Notes: generated by a model not told the origin, from the sequence alone. Shown: positions 34,701-46,154, counted from the first letter of the stretch. The stretch is DNA of 64,000 nucleotides from Tricholoma matsutake (GCA_026075535.2 AP026541.1:8432001-8496000), one strand, 5' to 3'. Program-made: numbers and translations.

Positions 34701-36158
34701 CTCTTTTCCCTCATCCTGTTCATGTGCGAGTCGCTGGGAAATGGATGTCTTTGCTTTGATCCATGCGCTCTTTGAGAATACATATCGCAGGGAGTCTTTG
34801 GCCTTTGTGATCCTGGAGATTGTGTTCATTTTCCATATGTACCTATGGGTTGGTCCTCAGTGCTCCCTGGTGAGGGGTGGTTCTTCTGGCAGTTCAAATA
34901 TGCCAATGACCGGTTCTCCTCGTACATATGTGATCAAGAGGTCTGTCGCATCTTGTTCATAGGTCTCTTCCATTGCTCATATTTCCATGCCGGTGTCTGC
35001 CAGTAATTCTTCATCAGGTATCTCCTCGACCTTCACTTGAGGGGGAGTCTCCCTGGGCATAGGTACTTCAGCATTGGTGGTACTGTGATCTGGGGTCCTA
35101 ATATCGTGGGTCGGGGTAGTCCCTTGTTGAGGGTTGTTTATCCTGTTTCATAGTGTCGTTTTCATGCTCCTTTTGCCAGTACTTCCCTCCCCTGTGGAGG
35201 TTAGCAGTTCTTTCATCTTTTGCATGATTTGTCGTGTCCTGTCGCATTCATTGTTCTTTCCCTTCTCCAGTTGTCTTTTCTTCTGGTTTTCTTGGGTTTT
35301 GGCAACGGCACGTCTTGCTGCTTCAAGGTTCCTGTCTTCTTTAGGAGTGTCCTTGGTCCTGGTCTTCGCAATGGCTTTCTGGACTGAATTCAGCTCCTTT
35401 GCTTTCTTCTCGGAAAGCCTTTCCTTCATTTTTGCCATGGCCAATCAGGCTCGGGCAAGGTTTCTCTCCCTTTCTTTGGAGAGTCTTTCTCTGGTTTTTG
35501 TCACGGCCACTTTGGCTCGGGTGAGGTTCCTCTCTTTTTCTTCAGAGAGCCTTTGTCTTGTTTTGGCCACAATGCATTGAATTTGTGCCAGTTTGTTGTT
35601 GGGTGCTTCCCTTTCAGTGTCGACCCTGGGGAGCTTTAGGGTGTTTGGGAGGGCTTGTTCGGCTCTTCTTGTCTTCTCCAAGATCCATTGGATTTGAGCC
35701 CATCGTTCTTCATCTCGGAACTCAAGCGTTCCTTTCTTCCAATCAATAATTGGGTTCACCTCCCATAGCCACAACAGGCCCAGGATCACCGATTCCTTGC
35801 CTAGTCCAGCGACTGGGTATTTCATTGGGCAGCTCCATCCATTGATGTGGAGCCTTCCCCTCACGTATCTCATGATTGTTCCCTGCCTGTTCAGGGTTCC
35901 ATCTATGTTTGTGGCCCAGATGGTGTAGCCCAAGGGATATGTCTTGATCCCTTCTTGTTCAATGAATTTTGAGTCAATAAAGACTCCTCCTGCTCCAGAG
36001 TTGAGGAGCGCATTTGTTGCGACGTCTTTTCTGTTGTCTGACTCAGCTACCCAAATAGACAGGTGCATAGATTGTCTATTCATGGTAGCCAAGAGTACAG
36101 ACCCTATGGAAATTTCAGCGGTGACTGGCATCGTATCAGGCCGCTGCTCTAAAAACCC
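31773..36158 (-). pseudogene. pol: Protease-polymerase of element A (PR-RT-RH-IN-chromodomain), stop-ridden
   Basis: One continuous minus-strand frame from the frameshift site at 36152-36158 to 31773. Domains in order: protease (ALLNSGAGGVFIDSKF), Arg/Lys-rich linker with repeated ETRERLSKERERNL-like units, reverse transcriptase ([17 protein letters not shown], active site YMDD near 34090), RNase H (VVESDASKFATGAVL), integrase zinc region (HPGQWQTIELIRRDYWWPG, then CAKCQQMK), integrase core with TTDFIMDLP, SDRDPRFAS and HPQTNGETERVNQE (DDE residues intact), and a chromodomain (YEVEAIITHKKHSK, WVDYPTSENTWEP). I count twelve in-frame stops, all TGA, and no frameshift. The protease motif reads NSG rather than the usual DSG/DTG. 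Confidence 0.9.
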
Positions 36159-37317
36159 GATTCCTCCATGGGGTTGAGGGCTCGTTTCTTTTCTTCTTCA
36201 TCTAGTTCATCCAGCATTGTGCGGATCTTCTGGTAGGTGTCCACCCCAGTCTTCTTCTGGGTGAAGCGGTTTTGGTAGGGAGGGGGCGCTGACCCCGTCT
36301 GAGTGGGGTTCTTTCCATCCCTGTGGTTGGACGATTGGTGTTTCGGTTGGTGGCAGATGAAACACAATCCCTTCTGGAGGTGTTCCACATGTTCTTGGTT
36401 TGTCAGTCGGTTGATGTCAAGAGAGGGCTGTCCTTTCTTTGTTGTTTTGTTTGTCTTCTGGTTCTGCCTGGTCTTTCCCAGGATTGCCATGGCCCATTTC
36501 CATTGGCCTTCGTATTTTGAAGCTGCCTTTATCCAGCCTTTGAGAGTGTTGGGCACTGTCTCCATTGTGTGTACCCTCTTCAGTAACTCAGGATGCAGTC
36601 CGTCCATGAAGTACTCAATCATGGCTGCATCTTTGGTGATTCCCGTCCTGTCTTTCAGGATGCAGAAGTTCACCACATATTCTTCGAGGTTCCCTGAACC
36701 TCGTTTGAGATTCTTAATCTCTGTCTTTGCTGTTCCAGCATCGTCGATCGGTGAGAAGGCCTCTAGGACCTTCTGTCGGAAGTCTGCATATTCTCCGAGT
36801 CCTTCAGACTGGTGTTGGTTGACAAATGCCTGCACCCAGGCAGCTGCTGTCCCTCCATTCATGAAGGACAGCATGAAGATGATCTTCTTGTCATTCGTGT
36901 TGTAGACCTGGTCGTTGATTCACAAGTACAGGTCTATCTCCTGCAGGAACTTGGTGGTCTTGGTCTGCTCTCCTGAGAAGTCTGTGGGTGATTGGATTTG
37001 AATGTCCTTCACGGACATCATTGGTGCAGTTGCGGCGGGTTCAGACCTCTCATTGTGGAGGTTGTTGGTTTCATCTATTAGGAAGCAGGTGGATGTTTTG
37101 GGTGGGGGTGTGTGTGGTTGTTCAAAGTCTTCGTCGGTGAGGAAATCTCCTCTTTGTCTGTCGGTTGATCCGTAAAACCAATGCTGTGCTGGGGTTGAGT
37201 AACGGACTAGTCTTTTGTTGTATCGGTACCAAGATGAACCTGGCTGTGGTTCTGCTTCTCTTGGTGGTCAGTCTGGGGTTTGTCTAGACCCAGGTCGCTG
37301 TGGTGTGTTTCGAGACG
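36149..37317 (-). pseudogene. gag: Gag of element A
   Basis: Gag-like frame with N-terminal YRYNKRLVRYSTPAQHWF, the capsid core block FLQEIDLYL...IIFMLSFMNGGTAAAW, then a helix-rich region (YFMDGLHPELLKRVHTME) and a zinc-knuckle-like CFICHQPKHQSSNH close to the C-terminus. It has an in-frame TGA at 36920-36922, where element B has Arg. The start is unclear: the region aligned with the B gag ATG has lost a clear ATG. The frame ends at TAG 36149-36151, adjoining the GGGTTTT heptamer that allows -1 entry into pol. Confidence 0.8.
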
Positions 37318-37364
37318 TATTGCCTACACCTAGGTAGGTGGGCTAGCAGATAGTTTAGATCTTA

Positions 37365-37997
37365 TGTTAAGGGCAAAGCCTCAACCACTCGATCTAGTCG
37401 ATGTCATTCGACGAGGTGCTTCCTCGACGAGTCGTTCGGCACTAGTCTTACTCGGAGCATCCAACATAAGATAGGTAGTGCACTCTAGCAGGGCTTCTGC
37501 GTAGAGTCATTCAGGTTCATGCACTAAGGGGCTTCCTTAGTGGTTTCGAGTAAGTTCGTGAGTTGCAAGTTAAGGCTGTAGAATGCCTAGATCTAAACTA
37601 AGGACATCCCTACTACAAGTCGCAGTACTTATACTAGTAGGAAGGTCCTTATCGTCCAATTGGAGAGGTAGATGTGTATCAGGTATGAATAGAAACAATA
37701 AGCCTCATGCCTAGCATGAGGTGTCCAATGTCACGGATCTGATGTCAAGGATCCGATGTCAAGGGGCTGTCGTATCACAGCATGTGTGGGAATGGGTTCA
37801 GGTGCATGGAGTCACCATGCGTCAAGGGTGCCTTCCATGGGAAGGGGATTGAATGCATGCAGTTGGCATGCATCGTGCATGTGTCTGGTGTCAAGGACAT
37901 GCCCTAGGCATGAGTCAGGTAGTGCCTCCTGTCTGGAGGGGATCGTCGGGTTGGTTGGGTTGGTTGGGTTCCATGAGTTACAAGGAAAATTGTAACA
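37365..37997 (-). repeat. 5' LTR of element A
   Basis: 633-bp LTR, direct repeat of 29159-29822, with TGTTA/TAACA ends. On the minus strand it is followed by a leader including CCACCTACCTAGGTG, which is also present just after the 5' LTR of element B. No obvious tRNA-complementary primer site was recognised. Confidence 0.92.
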
Positions 37998-38002
37998 GCA
38001 GC

Positions 38003-38506
38003 TGCTTCTTTTGCTTGTTGGGCTGTGGTCCTTGGGTTATGTGGTTTTCCCACTTGGCTCGTATCGCTTCAGACTCAAATACCCAATGGCCAAGAGGAGG
38101 GTATGCCGCAGCGATCAGTTCGATGACCATCCTGGGGATGGTGGAAAGGAACTGTTCCCTGCGAATCGGAGACCAATTAAGGCCTGTTATCACCATGAAG
38201 TCGTTTTTGCATTCGGTGGCTCTCCTTGTGGTCCTTTCGGCTGGCGATTGCAGCCTTGAGACCATGAGGGCAACCAGTCCTTGTATTGTTGCACCAGGAG
38301 AGAAAGTTCCGAAAGAGTGCTCCCTTGTTGATCTGGGATTGGAAGCTGGGAGGAATGTGGGAGAAGAGTCTTGCTTCGAATTCAGCTTGTATTTCTGGGG
38401 TTGCAGAAGCTTCCAAGAGATGTATTGCTGCTGTATCAGCTGCTACATTGCACAGGAGGTTTGCTTGATCATGTAAAGATTGGCTGAATTGCTTCGGATC
38501 TGGCAT
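38003..38506 (-). pseudogene. 5' part of unknown gene split by retrotransposon A
   Basis: Starts at an ATG at 38506 (MPDPKQFSQSLHDQANLLCN) and continues through AAIHLLEASATPEIQAEFEA and SFQSQINKGALF. It then changes frame near 38265-38290 and continues with ECKNDFMVITGLNWSPIRRE and AYPPLGHWVFESEAIRAKWE up to the insertion point at 38002. The second frame continues in phase into the 3' fragment at 29153. The internal frame change is either a small unseen intron or an indel. Function unknown. An upstream exon may exist, because the ATG is close to a possible splice acceptor. Confidence 0.55.
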
Positions 38507-40046
38507 GGTTGTGATATCTACAATAGCCAACATAAGAACTGCACTAATACCAACAGAAAGGGGTGCCAAACTCACCAATAGATTGAACCCAAGGCTTCTA
38601 GGCCAACCTGGTCCGCGCAGCTAGGACTTGCCGATGGGATGCTAGCCTCAGTCTGATTGTTTGGTACTATTTGGCGTGCCACGGTCTCAACTTGCGCTCC
38701 CGTGCCTTTTTCTTCTTCTCAAGTGCCCTCACCGGCTCTCATTGGACTCTGCTGCATCCGCAAACCACGCCCTGACTGGGTCGGGCCCTGGCCAGATGCC
38801 AGTTCTCCTGAATAAGCTGGTGTTCATGAAAATTCCAAATTATATCGTTCAGCCCTCAGAGGTTTTAGTGTCCCAGTCAAAATTGGCTCAGAGCTGAGCG
38901 AGGAAAATTGAGCTGGAATGTTGTTAGCCAATATTGACCAGTTTAGATGCAGCAAGAAATTTGGCACACTACCTCGATCGCTTAATGAGCCCATCACACC
39001 ATCATCAGAGCACAACGAGATCAGGCAAATATTATTGGGTAGACCTATCACCATCGAATAAGTTTAATTCTCTCAGGGGTTCTCGATGGAATGAGGATAC
39101 AAATCATTTTTATCATTGCATGAAACTATTATACAGGGATTCTAGCTAACTGTATACCTCGTTGCCTGTACAAATTGTAAAATAAGATGTTACTGTGCTG
39201 CCGTTGTCCCCTCCCTGTCTCCATCTGTGGGGTCCGCTCTGCGCACCTTTTCTTATGTTGTCTTCTTCGTCCCTGTCCCTGCATGCGTCGTCCTCAACCT
39301 CACCATCACCATCCTCCCTTCGTTGCCCCTGGTGTCATCCTGTTATTCCTGGCCCAATCATCCCCTTCGTTCCTGGTGTTGTTCTGCCATTGCTACCCTG
39401 CCGTTCGCTGTTCACCCCGCCCCTCATTGGTCTGTGGGTGGCACTCATTGTCCTCCCACCACTTTGGGGGCATCATGGTCCCCATTCTTGCCGCGTTTCA
39501 TTGCCCGTTGCCCACGTGGCTGATGGTGGTGGTGATGGGTGTCGTCTTCCTGCCACTGCTCTTGCTTTCCTCTTGACGGTTGTGGTGTTGGTGGCTGCGT
39601 TGGTCCCATGGCATTGATTTTTGCTGTGCAGCAGGTTCCTCGGTTGTTGGGCATGGGTGGGGTTGTCGTGTCATTGTAAGAGTGTTAAAACCTATATTAA
39701 ATTTAAGTTAGTTGAAAGAAAAAAATAAGAAATGAAGAAATTGCCTGGGCCCAAATGACCAGAGAAGTCATTTGGGCCTGTTTCGTGCATGATGTGGCCC
39801 AGCTGCTCTCCCCTGGTTTGTGCCTGATTTTTTCGTTCCCCTCATCGTTTGTCAGTCGCCCTTGTCCTTGTTTCCCATTGTCCTCTGTAGTCGATGTTCA
39901 TCGGACCCGCATTCCCGTCATTGTTTGTCGTCCTCCGTTCTTGTCATTTGTCTCGTTCTTGTCATTTGTTGACCCTCGTCTCTATTGATTGTCGCCGTTG
40001 GTGTTGGTATTGGTGCTGGCACTGTCCTCTCTCCTGCCATCCATTG
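38507..40046. other. Intergenic stretch with pyrimidine-rich tract
   Basis: No gene recognised. Between about 39187 and 39640 the plus strand is strongly C/T-rich and all three frames are open for 100-140 codons without motifs, as expected from stop-poor base composition rather than coding. Ends at the target duplication CATTG (40042-40046) of element B. Confidence 0.45.
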
Positions 40047-40786
40047 TGTTACGATTTTCTGTTATTGTAACCCACGACGACCAGATGTACGCCAGCAAGG
40101 CTGGGTACTTTAATTTTTCCATTCGACTCGACTCACCTCCGATGGAAGACGCCTTGACGCATGGTGACTCCATGCACCCGAACCCACTCCCACATGCACT
40201 GTGGTATGACAACCCCTTTACATGAGGTCCATGACATCGGATGCCTCATGAGGCTATTCTCTTATTGTTCTCTGATATGCTGCGCTGCAGCACTCCTTGA
40301 CATCGGACGCCTCATGCGAGGCATGAGGCCTATTGTCTCTATTGTTCTTGTCTATATTTACCTGATAAGCATCTCACTTTCCGATTGGACGATAGGTAGT
40401 CCTGGAACAGTATATAAGCTGTAGCTACACTCTGTGTATTCTCCAGCTTGACCTAATTCAACCAATGGTCTTAGACTCAACCAGAACACTCGACAACTAA
40501 GGAAGTCCCTTAGTTGTGATACACTCGAACTCGACAGCTTAGGAAGCCCCTAGCTGTGATAACCCAAACTCGACAGTTGGAAAGCCTCCAACTGTGATAC
40601 ATGAACCGATGGTCTACTCAGAAAGCCTCTGAGTACAGAAAGCCATGACAACTTGAGGAAGTACCCAAGTGAAGGCAGGAAGCCCAATACACTAGGAAAG
40701 TCTCCTAGTGCGATACGAGACAGTTGGAAAGCCTCCAACTGTAACACACGAAGCCAAGGCTGAGTTAAAGACCTATAGTCTTAACA
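40047..40786 (+). repeat. 5' LTR of element B with hairpin array
   Basis: 740-bp LTR. The last 300 bp hold seven consecutive short hairpins with a five-base AAGYM loop: stems at 40493-40517, 40534-40557, 40573-40595, 40615-40635, 40651-40670, 40690-40710 and 40720-40742. A TATATAAG box near 40410 and the TATATTTACC stretch near 40350 are candidate promoter elements upstream of the hairpins, which would put the hairpins in the transcribed R/U5 leader. Confidence 0.9.
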
Positions 40787-40833
40787 AAAGGTCAAGCTGA
40801 TCTACGAAGTCCACCTACCTAGGTGCAGACACA

Positions 40834-41922
40834 ATGTCTTTCAGACAAAGCCCAGACAGACCTCCAACCGGAGCATCATCATCAGGAAGAACCCCATGGT
40901 ATAGATACCGGGGTTGACTAGTACGATACTCGGAACCAGCACAGAAGTGGTTCTCAAGGAGAACCAGTGACAAAGAACCCCGATACCTCGACGAAGAGGA
41001 TTTTAGACCCTTCGATAAAGAAGAAACCCCAGAACGAGATCCATTCTCCCTATCCGACGACAACGCCAACATGTCTACCGAACCCACCGCATTGACCAAG
41101 GAGATTAGAATCCGAACCCCCTCTGACTTCACAGGGGACCAAACAAGAACTGCAAAGTTCTTACAAGAAGTAAAACTCTATTTGAGAGTGAACCATGGAA
41201 TCTATGACACTGACGAGAAGAAAATCATCTTTGCATTGTCCTTCATGAATGGAGGAACCACTGCACCCTGGGCACAGACATGGGCAGAAAGAGAGGACCT
41301 AGGAACTTGGTCAGCCTTTGAATCGGCGCTCAAGACAGCGTTCACGCCGATCGATGAAGCTGGCAGGGCCAGAACCGAGATGAAGACATTGAAGCAGGGA
41401 CAGGACCTGGAGGACTACATTGCGCAGTTCTGAATCCTGCGAGAGAAGGCGGGAATCAACGACAACACCACCCTCATCAAACTCTTCATGGATGGGTTGA
41501 ACCCCAAGCTCCTTGAAAGAGTGTTCAATATGGAAACAATCCTGATGACCTTGGAAGGAATGATCAATGCCGCCTCCAAGTACGATGGACAGTGGAGAAG
41601 AGCAAAGGCCATAACAGGGAGGCTGCAAGAGACATTTACAAAGAAACTCCCTGTCTCTAGGGCAAAGGAAACCCCACTCGAGATCAACCACCTCTCCTAC
41701 CAGGAGAGGGTCAAACACCTGAAGAAGGGGTTGTGCTTTGTGTGCCACCAGCCTGGACACAGAGCAACCGAACACAAGGAAGGGGAAAAGAGGACTGAGG
41801 ACCGGCCATCCCCAAAGAATAAAGGAAAAGAAGCCCACTCTAGGATCCGAGTGATCATAGGAGAACTAGACGAAGAAGAAAAGAAAGAAGCTCTCGCCGC
41901 AATTGAGGACGAGGGTTTTTAA
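40834..41922 (+). pseudogene. gag: Gag of element B
   Basis: Gag frame from ATG 40834 to TAA 41920-41922. Blocks: LVRYSEPAQKWFSRR, then FLQEVKLYLRVNHGIYDTDE and FALSFMNGGTTAPWAQTW (capsid core), LFMDGLNPKLLERVFNME, and the zinc knuckle CFVCHQPGHRATEH. In-frame TGA codons interrupt it near 40916 (before LVRYSEP, where element A has Arg) and at 41431-41433 (after EDYIAQF). The stop codon is adjacent to GGGTTTT (41913-41919), the presumed -1 frameshift site. Confidence 0.82.
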
Positions 41923-44900
41923 AGAGGTGGCCTGCCTCGATGCCAGGTACCACCGAACTTTCCGTCTGCTCTGTACTGCTAGCCACTTTGAAAAATCAAT
42001 CTATGTGCTTAGATGTCAAAGTGGCAGGGACAGGCAGAGGAAAAGACATCGAAACCGAAGCCCTACTCAACTCAGGAGTGGGAGGGATATTCATGAGCCA
42101 TGAATTCGCAGAAAGCAGTGGATTCAAATTGCGCCCCCTGGAAAGGGTAATCAGAGTCAAGAACGTGGATGGAACCCCAAACAAGAGAGGGGAAATCTCC
42201 CACTGTGCCAGAGGACTCTTAACAATCAATGGAAGGACTGGGAAAGGAATCAATCATCCTAGGTCTGCCATGGCTCAGAAGAATCAACCCAGTGATTGAC
42301 TGGAAAATCAGAACCTTCCAGTTCAGGACGAAGGACGAGACTTACCCAGAGTTCTCATATGGGAAAGGAAGAACCCTTATCGGAAGGGTGCGAACCGAGA
42401 AACCCAATGAAGGGTACCTATCATGGCACCAGAGGGGAATCGAAAAGAAGAAGAACCCCTTCGACATGACAAAAGAAGAGCGACAGGCATGGTGCCAAAA
42501 GATTGTCGCCAAAGAACAAGAAAAGCTCGCCCTCAAGAAGAAGACTGCCGAGGAAGAACGAGCACAATGGAAAAAGGTGGCCACCAGAGAACTGGAGAGA
42601 CTGGCCACCAGAAAAGAAGAAGGACGACTGGCATCGGCCCAAATAGTCGTGAAACTAAGGGAAATGCTTACCCTGAAGAAAGAGAAACCGACGAACAAAG
42701 AACGGCGAGCAGATTGCCGAAGAATCATCGCCAAGGCAAGATTAATGGGGGGAGCCCTCCATGCTGAACCAAGGAGAAGCAAGATGCCCGTCGAAACAAG
42801 AAAGGCAACGATTGAAGAAATAGATGATGAAGAGATCGCAATCACGACTCTTCAGAACACAGAACCCATTGGGCCGCAAGACAAAGAAGACACTGGGAAG
42901 GAAAACCCAGCACAGGCAAACCACAAACAGGCAATGGAACAAGCAATGGAACAGGCAATGGAACAACCAAAAGAGACACCCGAACTAAAGATCAAAGACG
43001 ACGAGCTACTAGTTGCCTACATCCGAGGAGAACCTGTCATTGGAATATTCGAACCAGCTAGGACACCGCTAACAGAGGAATATGACAAGCCAAGATACGG
43101 ATATTCTTAGACGATGAAGAAAATCTCTCGGATTGTGAAGGCAAAAGGATCACCGTGATATGCTTATGGACAGAACATCTGGATTAGGGCAAAGACATCG
43201 GTCTCTCAACACCTGACACACAAGAAGGAAGGAGACCCCGAACAGAAAACCCTAGATGAACTACTCCCCGAACAGTACAAGGAGTACCGATGGATATTCA
43301 AAAAGGAGGCATCGGAACGATTCCCAGAGTCAAGGGCCTGGGATCATGTGATCGAACTGAAACCGGACTTTGTAGCAAAGGATTGCAGGGTTTACCCGTT
43401 GTCACTGGCAGAACAGAAGAAACTCGACGAGTTTCTTGACGAAAGCCTGCAGAAGGGATACATCCGACCATCGAAATCGCCCATGGCATTGCCATTCTTC
43501 TTCGTTGCGAAGAAGGACTCGGACGCGCTACGACCCTGCCAAGATTACAGGTACCTGAATAATGGAACGATCAAGAACACCTACCCGCTGCCGCTGGTAG
43601 GAGACCTGTTGGACAAACTAAGAGGGGCAAAATGGTTTACGAAATTGGACATCCGATGGGGATATCACAACGTCAGGATCAAAGATGGAGATCAATGGAA
43701 AGCAGCCTTCAAGACAAATCGGGGGCTGTTTGAGCCAACGGTGATGTTCTTTGGATTATGCAACTCACCGGCGACCTTCCAGGCGATGATGAATGAGATA
43801 TTCCGCGACATGATCAGAGAAGGATGGCTCGTGATTTACATGGATGACATCCTGATATTCTCCAAGGATCAGAACAAACACCAGGAAAGGACAAAGAGGG
43901 TACTGCAAAGACTGGCAGAAAACAACTTATACCTGAAACTGGAGAAATGCAAGTTCGATGTCCATGAAGTGGAATTCTTGGGTCTGATCATCCGACCCAA
44001 CAAAATTGCCATGGACAGCACGAAACTGGCAGGGATACAGGATTGGCCAACCCCAACAAACGTAAAGGCAGTCAGATCCTTCCTGGGATTTGGAAACTTC
44101 TACAGGAAGTTTATTGGACATTTTGTGGAGACAAGCAGACCGCTTAATGAACTGACAAAGAAGAACAAGACGTTCAACTGGACAAAGGAATGCGAACAGG
44201 CCTTTCAAACACTGAAAAGGAAATTTGCAGAAGCCCCAGTACTGCTGATGCCAGACCCAACAAAACCATTCACGATCGAATCTGACGCCTCAAAACATGT
44301 GACAGGAGGAGTGCTGAGACAAAGGGACATGAATGGGGACTGGCACCCGTGTGGATATATATTGCATGCGCTAACACCAATGGAACGGAACTACGAGATC
44401 TACAACAGGGAGCTACTAGCAATAATACGATCACTAGAAACCTGGAGACACTACCTGATGGGTTCAGAACACCCAGTGGTAATCCTGTCGGATCACAAGA
44501 ACTTGACGTACTTCCGAACGGCACAGAAACTGAACAGGCGACAGGCAAGATGGAGCTTATTCCTATCAGAATTTGACTTGCAGATCATCCACATGCCTGG
44601 ATCACAGATGGTGCAGAGCGATGCGTTGTCACGGAGAGCGGATCACGTACCAGAAGAAGACAACAATAATGAAGACATCACAATGCTGCCGGAGACAGTA
44701 TTTGTGAAATTCATTGACACCGAAATGCATGATTTACTCGCAGGGAGTATCATGAAAGATGACCTGGTAAAGAGCACAATCGAGGCGCTAAAGACCAAAG
44801 GAACACCACCGATAAAGTCGGCGTTGGAAGACTGGAAAATAGAGGATGGCCTTCTATTTTTCCGAGACAGGTGCTACGTCCCAGACAACGGAGAACTATG

Positions 44901-46154
44901 GAAGAAGCTGGTGCAAAAATACCATGAAGGAGTAACCAGCGGACACCCAGGACAATGGCAGACTACCGAAATGATCAGGAGGGACTACTGGTGGCCAGGA
45001 ATGATGACATACATCAAGAACTATGTCACTGGATGTGCCACATGCCAGCAAATGAAGGTCAATACCCACCCGACGACACCCCCACTGCAACTGATCAAAT
45101 CTGAAGCGACAAGACCATTCGCGATGGTGACAACAGATTTCATAACCGACCTACCAGAGTCCGATGGTTATGATGCACTCATGGTCGTGGTAGACCATGG
45201 GCTTACGAAGGGGGTAATTTTTATCCCTTGCAGGAAAATGATAGATGCATTGGGAGTGGCCACCCTCTACCTAGACAATGTCTACAAACGATTCGGCCTC
45301 CCAGACAAGATCATCTCTGACAGAGATCCCAGATTTGCCTCGCAGCTGTTCCAGGAGCTAGGAAGACTGCTCGGAATCAAGCTGGCAATGAGCACGGCGT
45401 ACCACCCTCAGACTGATGGGGAGACAGAACGGGTGAATCAAGAAGTGGAAGTCTACCTACAAATCTTCTGCTCGAACAACCAGGAGAATTGGAAGCACCT
45501 CCTCCTGACCATGGAGTTCATGCACAACCAGAGAATGCATCCGTACAGAAGAACTCCCCATTTTACCTCATGATGGGCTATGAGCCCAAGGCGATCCCTC
45601 TCCCCTACCTGAAGATGAACATACCGGCCATAGAAAAATGAATAGTTGCACTGCAACGGGCCCGAGACAAAGTGAAGGCAACTCACGAGTTAGCCAGACA
45701 GATGATGGCAGAAAGAACAACAAGGCACTTCACCCTGTTCAAAGAAGGAGACAGAGTGTGGCTAGAAGTGAAGAACCTCAGAACAACGCACCAAACGAAG
45801 AAGCTCGCACTGAAAAGAGAAGGACCATTCTCTATCAAGAAGGTCCTAAGCCCACTCTCCTATCGACTGAAGTTACCAGAACAGTGGAAAATACACCCGG
45901 TATTCCACGCGGCACTTCTTTCCCTGTACAAAGAAACCGAGACACATGGACCGAACTTCCCAGAACCACCACCCAACCTGATAGAAGGCAAATCAGAGTA
46001 CGAAGTGGAAGCAATCATCGGACATAAGCAGAAAGGAAGGACCATGCACTTCTTAGTGAAGTGGGTCAGATACCCAACCTCAGAGAACTCCTGGGAACCT
46101 GAGGGAAACCTGAAACATGCCAAGACAATCCTAGGGGCATATAAACAGCGATGA
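41913..46154 (+). pseudogene. pol: Protease-polymerase of element B (PR-RT-RH-IN-chromodomain)
   Basis: Entered by -1 shift at 41913-41919. Protease-like block ALLNSGVGGIFMSHEF at about 42057, then a small deletion with frame change near 42235, ILGLPWLRRINPVIDWK, and a Lys/Glu-rich linker. RT core includes [36 protein letters not shown] and the active site YMDD (43838-43849). RNase H has ESDASKHVTGGVL. Integrase has HPGQWQTTEMIRRDYWWPG, CATCQQMK, TTDFITDLP, SDRDPRFAS and HPQTDGETERVNQE. The chromodomain ends the protein (YEVEAIIGHKQKG, WVRYPTSENSWEP). Lesions: TAG 43108-43110, TGA 43156-43158, one-base loss near 45543, TGA 45639-45641. RT and IN catalytic residues are intact. Confidence 0.9.

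Larger units (their letters stand above)
29159..37997 (-). mobile_element. Ty3/gypsy chromovirus element A (nearly complete, degenerate)
   Basis: An 8.8-kb LTR retrotransposon on the minus strand. LTRs at 37365-37997 (5') and 29159-29822 (3') begin TGTTA and end TAACA; the flanking 5-bp target duplication is GCAGC (29154-29158 and 37998-38002). Order on the minus strand: gag, protease, reverse transcriptase, RNase H, integrase, chromodomain, an extra zinc-knuckle ORF and a membrane-anchor ORF. The internal region is interrupted by an oppositely oriented solo LTR (30650-31408). A polypurine tract of seven G (29826-29832, minus strand) abuts the 3' LTR. The coding frames are intact apart from TGA stops and the solo LTR, so the copy is dead but structurally well preserved. 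Confidence 0.93.

Noticed and set aside
31773..36131. TGA reassigned to arginine or programmed readthrough in element A
   Set aside because: Neighbouring host genes end in TGA, intact CGA codons remain in the same frame, and CpG decay explains the pattern more simply.
39187..39640. Overlapping plus-strand frames of 98-140 codons
   Set aside because: All three frames are open at once in a C/T-rich tract; residues are Cys/Leu/Pro/Ser-rich with no motif. This is a composition effect.
40787..40833. tRNA primer-binding site next to the 5' LTR of element B
   Set aside because: No stretch complementary to a tRNA 3' end (TGG start) could be recognised; self-priming as in Tf1/sushi elements is possible but not demonstrable here.
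42342..42845. 167-codon Ser/Phe/Leu-rich minus-strand frame
   Set aside because: Antisense shadow of the Lys/Glu-rich linker of element B pol.
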